DNA from: Methanoregulaceae archaeon
GTDB taxonomy: Archaea; Halobacteriota; Methanomicrobia; Methanomicrobiales; Methanospirillaceae
Direction of reading: 5' to 3'
Length of the DNA stretch: 6,258 nt
NCBI GenBank assembly: GCA_019695435.1
Contig: JACTVF010000147.1
Span: forward strand, 1 to 6,258
The position numbers and the translations under genes are program-made. Position 1 is the first letter of the stretch; each line of letters opens with the position of its first letter. The notes under the pieces were generated by a model. The model was not told the origin of the DNA, did no database searches, and saw nothing but the letters and a program-made list of their open reading frames with translations. Positions 1 to 4,347 of the stretch are shown here, piece after piece.

Positions 1-37
1 TTTCCGAAAGCGGGCGCGTGATGTCGATAATTCTCAT
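1..37 (-). CDS. Cyclase family protein (kynurenine formamidase-like), N-terminal fragment
   Basis: The minus strand starts an ATG at 37 and reads M-R-I-I-D-I-T-R-P-L-S-E before leaving the window. This matches the typical opening of the cyclase/kynurenine formamidase family (metal-dependent hydrolases), whose members begin with a strand of the form IIDLTxPL. An AGGA ribosome binding site (45-48 on the plus strand) lies 7 nt before the ATG and overlaps the pcm stop codon, so the gene is the next member of the suf-pcm operon. Only 12 codons are visible, so the family call rests on this signature alone, and the substrate cannot be named. In methanogens a role in tryptophan breakdown should not be assumed. 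Confidence 0.65.
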   Translation of the reverse strand, partial: MRIIDITRPLSE

Positions 38-46
38 GGTTTATTC

Positions 47-697
47 CTACTCCCAGCCGTACTTCCCGATGAGCGGCACAAACCGGACGCCTCCATGGTG
101 CTCCTCCGTGAACCGGTCCCCGTGTCGTTCGATTACGACAAGATCCTGGAGTGAGCGGCCGCCCACAGGGGCAACAAGCCGTCCCCCTTCTGCGAGCTGT
201 GCTTTGAGCGGATCTGGTATTTCGGGTGTTGCGGCCGTGATGATGATCCCATTGTACGGGGCGGACGGAGGATACCCAAGCGTCCCGTCACCAAGAATAA
301 TCTCCACGTTATCCGCACGGACTGCCACAAGGTTGGCGTGTGCATGTGCTGCAACCTTTTCAATGCGTTCTATTGTAATCACCTTTCGTACGAGGGTCGA
401 CAGGATCGCTGCCTGGTATCCGCTTCCCGCCCCGATCTCAAGCACGATGTCCATAGACGTCGGACGTATAAGTTCGGTCATGAGCGCCACGATGTAAGGC
501 TGGGAGATGGTCTGCCCATTTCCGATCGGCAAGGGTGTATCCGCGTATGCATCGCGGTCATAGGGACTCGGGACAAAAATGTGACGGGGCACATCCCGTA
601 GCGCGGCGAGGACCCGTGGGTCGCTGATGCCCCGTGCCGCGATCTGCAGATCCACCATCCTGCGGCGCTCGTCCGATCGCGGGTACGGGAGTGTCAT
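47..697 (-). CDS. pcm: Protein-L-isoaspartate O-methyltransferase
   Basis: This 216-residue cytosolic enzyme transfers a methyl group from S-adenosylmethionine to isoaspartyl residues in damaged proteins, starting their repair. Family hallmarks are present: RGI-D-RVL and VPRH-FVP near the N-terminus, ISQPYIVALMTEL at about 64-76, the SAM-binding loop VLEIGAGSGYQ at about 85-95, GDGTLGYP at about 136-143, the PYNGIIITAA strand from about 147, and LAEGGRLVAPVG. The length fits the family. The frame stays open upstream to 844, but that extension lies inside sufB and is Arg/Ser-rich, so the ATG at 697 is preferred; it gives the usual M-x-R-RMV-QI opening. It begins 19 nt after the sufB stop. No strong ribosome binding site precedes it, which suggests translational coupling; a second ATG at 658 is a weaker option. 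Confidence 0.95.
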   Translation of the reverse strand: MTLPYPRSDERRRMVDLQIAARGISDPRVLAALRDVPRHIFVPSPYDRDAYADTPLPIGNGQTISQPYIVALMTELIRPTSMDIVLEIGAGSGYQAAILSTLVRKVITIERIEKVAAHAHANLVAVRADNVEIILGDGTLGYPPSAPYNGIIITAATPEIPDPLKAQLAEGGRLVAPVGGRSLQDLVVIERHGDRFTEEHHGGVRFVPLIGKYGWE

Positions 698-716
698 GGA
701 TCTTGCGAAAAAGGAC

Positions 717-1832
717 CTAGAACCCTGCCTTCTCTGCCACGTCGATGGTGGCATCGATCTGTTTCTGGAGCGCGTCGGGAAGACCGGCGATCTTGACGTC
801 AAGGAACCCCCGGATGATCGTCGCGGTGGCCTCGTCTTCGTCAAGCCCCCGGGACATCAGGTACTCGATCTCTTCCTGTGCCAGTTTGCCGACCGCCGCT
901 TCATGGGAGAGCTCGGTGCCGACAACCATCCCGACGATCTCCGGGATAGCGTGAATGATACCGTCTTTGAGGATCAGGCCCTTGCATTCGAGATGCCCCC
1001 GGGTGCCGGCGGATTTACCCTGGATATCGCCCCGGGATATGATCGTCCCGCCTCTCGTGATTGCACGGGTGATCAGTTCCGCACTTGCGCCTTTCGCCTC
1101 AAGGATCGCCCGCGAACCAACATCGATGTACGAGGTGGGTGACGCGATGGCAATCGTCGAGAACCGGGCGACCGAGTTTTCACCTTTTAAGGTCGCTGTC
1201 GGGTACATCTGGACCTTTTTGACCGGCTGCATACAGACGTAGTTTGACAGGAAAACACCATTCTCCTCCACAATGGACGCGCTACGGGGAAAGACCTCGA
1301 TATTCTCCGTCCATGTGTGGATCATGGTGAAACTGATCTTCGCGTTCTTTTTGACGTAGAACTCAGACACCCCGTAGTGTGCGGCTCCTGCGCCCACATG
1401 TCCGCCGCTCGTGCAGCCCGAGATGATGTGGAGTTCCGCGCCTTCCTCAGCGATGATGATGTTGTGGACGTGCTGGATCGTCTCGCGCCCGAGGTAGAGA
1501 CAGGCTTGGATAGGGAGGATGTTGCTTGAGCCTTTATGTGCAATGATTACGTAACCTTTCGGGTCGTTCTGTGCGGCAACGTACTTCGTGATCTCGTCTT
1601 TATCCTTTGAGACTGCCTTCCAGACATATTCCTGTAACCAGTCATGCTTCTCCATTGCTTTTTTATAGGAAAGGACCTCGATGCCCTCCTGACTGCACTC
1701 CGCATCGACAACCTCCTGATTCATCTGGAGGTAACTGCCACATCGGTTCTCCATGGAGAGGTCGATCCCCGACTGGGCGAGACGTTCCTGGTCCTCCTTT
1801 GAGATGCCCGGTGTATTCATGCGTGAGGACAT
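717..1832 (-). CDS. sufB: SufB/SufD-family Fe-S cluster assembly scaffold
   Basis: Scaffold partner of the SufC ATPase, on which Fe-S clusters are built in the cytosol. With the ATG at 1832 the protein has 371 residues, much shorter than bacterial SufB; it lacks the long N-terminal region and resembles the minimal archaeal SufB. Visible signatures are a central beta-helix-like core (SGCTSGGHVGAGAAHYG; the TWTENIEVFPRS segment), a conserved Cys near residue 283 (HLECKGL), and the C-terminal LSHEAAVGKL with His 310 and Glu 311, followed by the typical YLMSRGLDEDEATATII helices. In bacterial SufB an equivalent Cys and the His-Glu pair are needed for cluster assembly. The start at 1832 has AGGGAG (1841-1846) 8 nt upstream. 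The alternative ATG at 1820 forms an ATGA overlap with the sufC stop and would give 367 residues. Confidence 0.93.
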   Translation of the reverse strand: MSSRMNTPGISKEDQERLAQSGIDLSMENRCGSYLQMNQEVVDAECSQEGIEVLSYKKAMEKHDWLQEYVWKAVSKDKDEITKYVAAQNDPKGYVIIAHKGSSNILPIQACLYLGRETIQHVHNIIIAEEGAELHIISGCTSGGHVGAGAAHYGVSEFYVKKNAKISFTMIHTWTENIEVFPRSASIVEENGVFLSNYVCMQPVKKVQMYPTATLKGENSVARFSTIAIASPTSYIDVGSRAILEAKGASAELITRAITRGGTIISRGDIQGKSAGTRGHLECKGLILKDGIIHAIPEIVGMVVGTELSHEAAVGKLAQEEIEYLMSRGLDEDEATATIIRGFLDVKIAGLPDALQKQIDATIDVAEKAGF

Positions 1833-2548
1833 TCCACACACTCCCTGTACCCGCGCTGCTTGATGTCTTTTAAGATCTCGCGGGGATTCCCGTGGCACTT
1901 GATCATGCCGTCGCACATCACGTGCCCCTTGTCCGCGTCAAGGTAATCGAGAATGAATCCCGTGTGGGTGATCACGAGGCCGCTTTTCGCCCGCTTTACG
2001 ATCCGTTTTTCCTTTTCGAGCAGGGCCCCGATGGCGTTCCCGATCAAAGAGATATTTTCAAGGTCGACCCCGCTCTCCGGCTCGTCGAGCATCACAAACT
2101 CCGGGTTCTGGATCATCAGCTGGAGCACCTCGCTCCTCTTGATCTCCCCGCCCGAGAATCCCTTGTTGATATCCCGTTCAAGGAATGCACCCATGTGCAC
2201 CGATTTGGCAAGGCCCGGGATGTCCACGGTCTTGTCATGCGAGATGGCCGTGAGGAGCTTCCCCAGTTTAAGCCCTGATATGGTGGGCGGGCGCTGGAAG
2301 AGCATCCCGATCCCGCGTTTGGACCGTTCGTCGGCGTGCATCGCAGTCACGTCCTCCCCGTTGAAGAGGATGGTTCCTTTGGTGATTTTGTAATTTGAAA
2401 AACCCATCAGTGCCATAAGAAGCGTGGTCTTTCCGGAGCCGTTCGGGCCCATGAGCACATGGGTCTCCCCGGCGCCGATATGGAGGTCGATACCGTGCAG
2501 CACCTCTTTGTCACCGACGTTCACATGAAGGTCTTCGATGTCCAGCAT
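1817..2548 (-). CDS. sufC: SufC, ABC-type ATPase of Fe-S cluster assembly
   Basis: A 243-residue soluble ABC ATPase that binds SufB and drives cluster assembly. Motifs in order: Walker A GPNGSGKTT at about 34-42, Q-loop LFQRPP near 84-89, the SufC-type signature GFSGGEIKRSE at about 130-140, Walker B FVMLDEPESGVD at about 151-162, and the H-loop His near 195 (VITHTG). The ATG at 2548 gives MLDIEDLHVNVG, the standard SufC opening; an in-frame ATG at 2584 would add 12 residues but lies inside the likely promoter. The C-terminus ends in CVECPHA, a CxxC-plus-His tail. The last 16 nt overlap sufB, which supports a coupled pair. No SufS, SufE or SufA gene is seen nearby, in line with the minimal SufBC arrangement known from many methanogens. 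Confidence 0.96.
   Translation of the reverse strand: MLDIEDLHVNVGDKEVLHGIDLHIGAGETHVLMGPNGSGKTTLLMALMGFSNYKITKGTILFNGEDVTAMHADERSKRGIGMLFQRPPTISGLKLGKLLTAISHDKTVDIPGLAKSVHMGAFLERDINKGFSGGEIKRSEVLQLMIQNPEFVMLDEPESGVDLENISLIGNAIGALLEKEKRIVKRAKSGLVITHTGFILDYLDADKGHVMCDGMIKCHGNPREILKDIKQRGYRECVECPHA
1841..1846 (-). promoter_or_regulatory. Ribosome binding site deciding the sufB start
   Basis: The minus strand reads AGGGAG with an 8-nt spacer to the ATG at 1832, inside the end of sufC. The ATG at 1820, which overlaps the sufC stop, has no such site at a suitable distance. This favours the longer 371-residue SufB. Confidence 0.5.
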
Positions 2549-2580
2549 ACGATTAACCGCATCAGTGTATGTCGATGTCT

Positions 2581-2598
2581 GCATTAAACGCTTTTTAC
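2581..2598 (-). promoter_or_regulatory. Candidate archaeal promoter (BRE/TATA) of the suf operon
   Basis: On the minus strand an A-rich element (GTAAAAAGCG) is followed directly by TTTAATGC, resembling a BRE plus TATA box. Archaeal start sites normally lie about 25 nt downstream of the box, here near 2560, which leaves a short leader before the sufC ATG at 2548. The position also argues against translation from the upstream ATG at 2584. It is a sequence-match inference with no experimental support in the window. Confidence 0.4.
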
Positions 2599-2632
2599 TG
2601 TGCTAAGGGGGAGGGACGGGCCCCGGGAATGC

Positions 2633-2712
2633 GGCCGCCCCGCCCGCTCCCTGAGATCGATCGGTCCGACCAGTTTTTCTGCGGAGTGAGAGGTAGGGGG
2701 GGAGGGGGGCTA
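2633..2712 (+). repeat. Intergenic GC-rich repeat element, copy A
   Basis: This roughly 80-bp stretch is a diverged direct copy of 2857-2940. The best-conserved part is 2653-2681 against 2876-2904: 29 nt with three differences, including the identical 14-mer GATCGGTCCGACCA. Upstream, the GGCCGCCCCG segment matches GGTCGCCCCG of copy B with one gap further on. Both copies continue into a T-tract, a G-rich run and end in GAGGGGGG plus CTA or TCTA. The 5' arm of this copy has drifted, so its hairpin is weaker than in copy B. No protein is credible here. The family is not one I can name. Confidence 0.65.
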
Positions 2713-2715
2713 CCT
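2691..2715 (+). other. G-rich hairpin loop in repeat copy A
   Basis: AGGTAG (2691-2696) can pair with CTACCT (2710-2715), presenting the loop G6-A-G6. The run G7-A-G6 could also form a two-layer G-quadruplex on the plus strand. Two alternative structures are thus possible for the same stretch; which one forms, if any, cannot be told from sequence. Confidence 0.4.
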
Positions 2716-2734
2716 TTGATCCTGCTGTACGATC

Positions 2735-2773
2735 GGTCGCCCCGACCAATGTTCATGATCGGTCGGTCCGGCC
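2735..2773 (+). repeat. Intergenic repeat, partial copy C
   Basis: The segment begins with GGTCGCCCCGACC, identical to the start of copy B at 2857-2869, and continues after a variable spacer into TGATCGGTC, then GGTC, then CGGCC, matching the right arm of copies A and B with a 4-nt insertion. The outer arms GGTCG and CGGCC can pair with one G-T wobble. It lacks the T-tract and G-rich tail, so it is a shortened or decayed copy. Confidence 0.5.
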
Positions 2774-2786
2774 TCTCATCAAGTAC

Positions 2787-2800
2787 GATCGGGGCGACCA
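2787..2800 (-). repeat. Inverted half copy of the intergenic repeat
   Basis: Read on the minus strand this is TGGTCGCCCCGATC, the left arm of the repeat in reverse orientation. Its TCGGGGCGACC (2789-2799) is a perfect 11-nt inverted match to GGTCGCCCCGA at 2735-2745. The 10-mer GTACGATCGG at 2783-2792 is also repeated directly at 2727-2736. Confidence 0.5.
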
Positions 2801-2814
2801 CTCCGTTCCGTCTG

Positions 2815-2837
2815 AACCTTCAGTGGAAGAGAAGGTT
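2815..2837 (+). other. Short inverted repeat between repeat copies
   Basis: AACCTTC (2815-2821) and GAAGGTT (2831-2837) form perfect 7-nt arms around a 9-nt loop, AGTGGAAGA. The loop distantly recalls an archaeal origin-recognition core, but the match is poor and no Orc1/Cdc6 gene is in the window. It is recorded as a structural element only. Confidence 0.35.
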
Positions 2838-2847
2838 ACGGCACTGG

Positions 2848-2903
2848 AAAAAAAGAGGTCGCCCCGACCGATTTTGAGATTGATCGGTCCGACCAATTTT
2901 TTT
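2848..2903. terminator. Bidirectional terminator-like hairpin in repeat copy B
   Basis: GGTCG (2857-2861) pairs with CGACC (2890-2894), and after a CCCC bulge GACCGAT (2866-2872) pairs with ATCGGTC (2883-2889), giving 12 base pairs round a 10-nt loop. Seven A residues (2848-2854) precede the stem and seven T residues (2897-2903) follow it, so each strand shows a GC-rich stem followed by a T-tract. This has the look of a two-way terminator. It sits between two divergent genes, where no known transcript should end, so an unannotated short transcript or a mobile repeat origin are both possible. Confidence 0.45.
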
Positions 2904-2940
2904 GGGGGTGGGGGTGGGTGATCGTGTTGAGGGGGGTCTA
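2857..2940 (+). repeat. Intergenic GC-rich repeat element, copy B
   Basis: This is the best-preserved copy of the element described at 2633-2712, about 84 bp long. Its order is left arm GGTCGCCCCGACCGAT, loop, right arm GATCGGTCCGACCA, T-tract, G-rich stretch (G5-T-G5-T-G3) and terminal GAGGGGGGTCTA. The full stem can form here. Four G-tracts of three or more lie at 2904-2936, though the last is 12 nt away, so any G-quadruplex would have one long loop. Confidence 0.6.
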
Positions 2941-3059
2941 TATGCATCATCCGTCTCCCGCGCCCTCCCATTCAGCTAACCTCCGGGTTATACCCATCCG
3001 GCCCCATTCCAGCCTCCGATTCCCAGAATAACTACCAAAATATTCGAATCTATCGCAGG

Positions 3060-3068
3060 CTATATAAT
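3060..3068 (+). promoter_or_regulatory. TATA box of the small membrane protein gene
   Basis: CTATATAAT stands 29 nt before the ATG at 3097. With the usual archaeal spacing the transcript would begin near 3090, giving a leader of only a few bases. No Shine-Dalgarno motif precedes the ATG, so leaderless or near-leaderless translation is likely. A 13-mer AGAATAA-NN-ACCA occurs on both sides of the box, at 3025-3037 and 3085-3097, exactly 60 nt apart. Confidence 0.6.
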
Positions 3069-3096
3069 CTCCCTTATCATTTTTAGAATAATCACC

Positions 3097-3333
3097 ATGA
3101 GCCTGGAGTTCTGCACGAAGGTTATGAGGAAGCTCGCGAAGATCGGGTACCAGAAGAAGGTCGCCCGCCGCATCGCGAAGATCTGCTTTGTCCTCATGAC
3201 CCTGACCTGCGGCCTCTTCGGGCTCTTTGAGAAGGGAAAAGCACCGATCTACCTGATTGCCGGTGCCGGGGCAGTATCAGCGGGTGCCCGGGCCGGGATC
3301 TTTTCGCCCGCCATCTCTTTTATACGTCGTTGA
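3097..3333 (+). CDS. Small predicted membrane protein, unknown function
   Basis: A 78-residue protein I do not recognise. The first 28 residues are strongly basic (KVMRKLAKIGYQKKVARRIAK) and could form an amphipathic helix. Then come two hydrophobic segments, about 29-44 (CFVLMTLTCGLFGLF) and 49-69 (Ala/Gly-rich), separated by a short charged turn EKGK. This predicts a two-helix membrane hairpin. Codon choice (ATC, CTC, GCC, CGC) matches the GC-rich neighbours, and a good TATA box stands at the right distance, both of which support a real gene. It is transcribed away from the suf operon and has its own promoter, so no functional link follows. The basic N-terminus facing the cytoplasm is inference from the positive-inside rule. 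Confidence 0.65.
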   Translation: MSLEFCTKVMRKLAKIGYQKKVARRIAKICFVLMTLTCGLFGLFEKGKAPIYLIAGAGAVSAGARAGIFSPAISFIRR

Positions 3334-3357
3334 CCGCCGGTCCGGTCGTCACTGATT

Positions 3358-3371
3358 TGTCATACATGACA
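3358..3371. promoter_or_regulatory. Operator-like palindrome
   Basis: TGTCATACATGACA has perfect 6-nt arms round a 2-nt centre, the layout of a site for a dimeric DNA-binding protein. It lies 25 nt after the stop of the 78-residue gene and about 160 nt before the next start. No regulator gene is in the window, so the binding protein is unknown. Confidence 0.3.
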
Positions 3372-3386
3372 GCGTAAGCTCCAGCG

Positions 3387-3410
3387 ATCATCCCCGCCGC
3401 TCGGGATGAT
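3387..3410. terminator. Hairpin between the 78- and 169-residue genes
   Basis: ATCATCCC (3387-3394) and GGGATGAT (3403-3410) form a perfect 8-bp stem with an 8-nt loop. It lies downstream of the 78-residue gene and could end or stabilise that transcript, but no T-tract follows, so a terminator role is only a possibility. Confidence 0.3.
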
Positions 3411-3514
3411 TCTGCACCGGGCCGGCGTTATGACCTCTCCAGGCGAGCGGATGCGCTTGCCTTCCGGCACTCATGAGAATACCCCGGCCCGGGGTCACCG
3501 GGCATTACCCACAA

Positions 3515-3520
3515 TGGAGG
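3515..3520 (+). promoter_or_regulatory. Ribosome binding site deciding the start of the 169-residue gene
   Basis: TGGAGG with a 9-nt spacer precedes the ATG at 3530. The same frame is open from an ATG at 3473, but that upstream stretch has no such site and includes the GC palindrome CCCCGGCCCGGGG (3482-3494). The later start is therefore chosen. Confidence 0.65.
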
Positions 3521-3529
3521 AATAACCCT

Positions 3530-4039
3530 ATGGAGACCATAACCACTGAACAGGACGTGATTGCGCCGGGTGCGATTGCATCCGGTGCCTCGTACAGCAA
3601 CCGGATTAACCCCTGCGGGATCGTCGCAGGTGAGACAACCCTCATTATCCGGACCGAAAAGGGAGGTGAACTGACCCTTGGCCCGGAGAACTACACCCGC
3701 TGCAATGCGATCATCATTGATTCGATGCGCATCTTGGAATGCCTCAGATACCTGCCGGTGCTCGTGCGCAAGTCAAGGATCCCCCTCGACCTTATCGGGC
3801 TCCGGGCGGACGGGGCACTCATTATCGAGGTGGTCCGCTCCCGCACACCCCTGCCGGATGCGCCCACGGTCCTGCGGCAGTGCAGGAAGGAGGTCGATTA
3901 CCTCCGGGAGATGAAATCCCCGTCGCAGGCCCGGAAGATGCTCTGGGTCTATTCGCCCCAGTGCCGGTGGAGGTTCTACGATGTGTTCCCCGGCGGTATC
4001 TGGCTGGCGAAGGATATGATGGAGGGAGATGGGAAATGA
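3530..4039 (+). CDS. Uncharacterised 169-residue protein, possible PD-(D/E)XK-like fold
   Basis: I do not recognise this protein. No signal peptide or membrane segment is visible. Residues 30-50 look like beta strands (TTLIIRTEKGGELTL). A helix near 63-80 contains Glu 70, followed by PLDLIGLRADGALIIEVVRSR (about 86-105) and a basic helix around 112-128. An acidic residue, a strand pair and an E-x-hydrophobic motif (Asp 87, Glu 100) in this order recall the core of PD-(D/E)XK nucleases such as archaeal Hjc. The usual catalytic Lys two residues after the Glu is Val 102, with Arg at 103, so it may be inactive or the resemblance may be chance. It starts with a strong GGAGG site and GC-rich codon use, so the gene itself is convincing. 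A T-tract follows its stop within 10 nt. Confidence 0.75.
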   Translation: METITTEQDVIAPGAIASGASYSNRINPCGIVAGETTLIIRTEKGGELTLGPENYTRCNAIIIDSMRILECLRYLPVLVRKSRIPLDLIGLRADGALIIEVVRSRTPLPDAPTVLRQCRKEVDYLREMKSPSQARKMLWVYSPQCRWRFYDVFPGGIWLAKDMMEGDGK

Positions 4040-4347
4040 AAGATACTTTTTTCTTTGTACTCTTGGGGGCTGTCGCCCCCGCCGCACTGGCATACCCGTG
4101 TAGCGACGACTCGCGAGAAGAGAATACAGAAATTGGCAATTTGTACCAAAGCGATTCGTGTTGTTCGTTCGATTGCCCAAAAGAAACGGAAATAATCCCG
4201 TTTCTCTCGGGATTTACGAAAAAATTAGGCGTATTGAGAATCCTTGCAGCAAGTGGTTATGAGAAAAGTGCGCCAATTTTTCACTATAATTTTTACACAT
4301 TCTGTCTAAACTTATCCACCCATCGTTGTGCAGCTAATGCGATATAA
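4036..4347 (+). CDS. Doubtful ORF with signal-peptide-like start; possible truncated remnant
   Basis: The ATG at 4036 overlaps the preceding stop as ATGA, and GGAGG (4021-4025) lies 10 nt upstream, as in a coupled operon partner. The first 19 residues, MKDTFFFVLLGAVAPAALA, look like a signal peptide. Beyond about 4090 the sequence turns AT-rich, the codon pattern is lost, and the remaining 75 or so residues (rich in Cys, Ser, Asn) show no family likeness. The ORF ends inside the 3' end of the opposite-strand repeat gene. A T-tract and a perfect GC hairpin lie within its first 45 nt. One reading is a real gene start cut off by insertion of the AT-rich block; the other is a chance ORF over a terminator. 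Confidence 0.25.
   Translation: MKDTFFFVLLGAVAPAALAYPCSDDSREENTEIGNLYQSDSCCSFDCPKETEIIPFLSGFTKKLGVLRILAASGYEKSAPIFHYNFYTFCLNLSTHRCAANAI
4047..4080 (+). terminator. T-tract plus GC hairpin after the 169-residue gene
   Basis: T6-C-T3 at 4047-4056 begins 8 nt after the stop at 4039, which is a typical archaeal termination signal. It is followed by GGGGGC-TGTC-GCCCCC (4065-4080), a perfect 6-bp stem with a 4-nt loop. The order (T-tract first, hairpin second) differs from the bacterial type; archaeal RNA polymerase can stop at the T-tract alone. Confidence 0.45.
4182..4230 (-). terminator. Terminator region downstream of the 23-residue-repeat gene
   Basis: Reading leftwards after the gene's stop at 4293, the minus strand shows a TAATTTTTTCG tract (about 4218-4228), then a 7-bp hairpin (arms 4194-4200 and 4208-4214, 7-nt loop) followed by the T-rich TTTCCGTTTCTTTT. 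A second 8-bp hairpin (4182-4189 with 4198-4205) shares bases with the first, so the two exclude each other. The T-tracts suit archaeal termination of the minus-strand gene. Confidence 0.4.

Noticed and set aside
698..844. N-terminal extension of Pcm by 49 residues
   Set aside because: It lies wholly within the end of sufB apart from the 19-nt gap, is Arg/Ser/Pro-rich as expected of a shadow frame, and Pcm homologues start near the ATG at 697.
1892..2393. Plus-strand ORFs opposite sufC
   Set aside because: They are complements of the well-conserved SufC motifs and show no family signature of their own.
2633..2900. CRISPR array
   Set aside because: The repeats are irregular in spacing (about 25 to 72 nt), vary in orientation and in their centre, and no cas gene is seen.
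2815..2936. Replication origin with origin recognition boxes
   Set aside because: The AGTGGAA stretch and nearby G-runs faintly recall archaeal origin boxes, but the match is incomplete, the repeats present are a different motif, and no orc1/cdc6 gene is in the window.
2595..2971. Two minus-strand ORFs with Pro-rich, similar peptides
   Set aside because: Their likeness (poly-Pro then GRGD-like segments) comes from the DNA repeats and G-runs read in the same frame. They have no ribosome binding site and no family resemblance.
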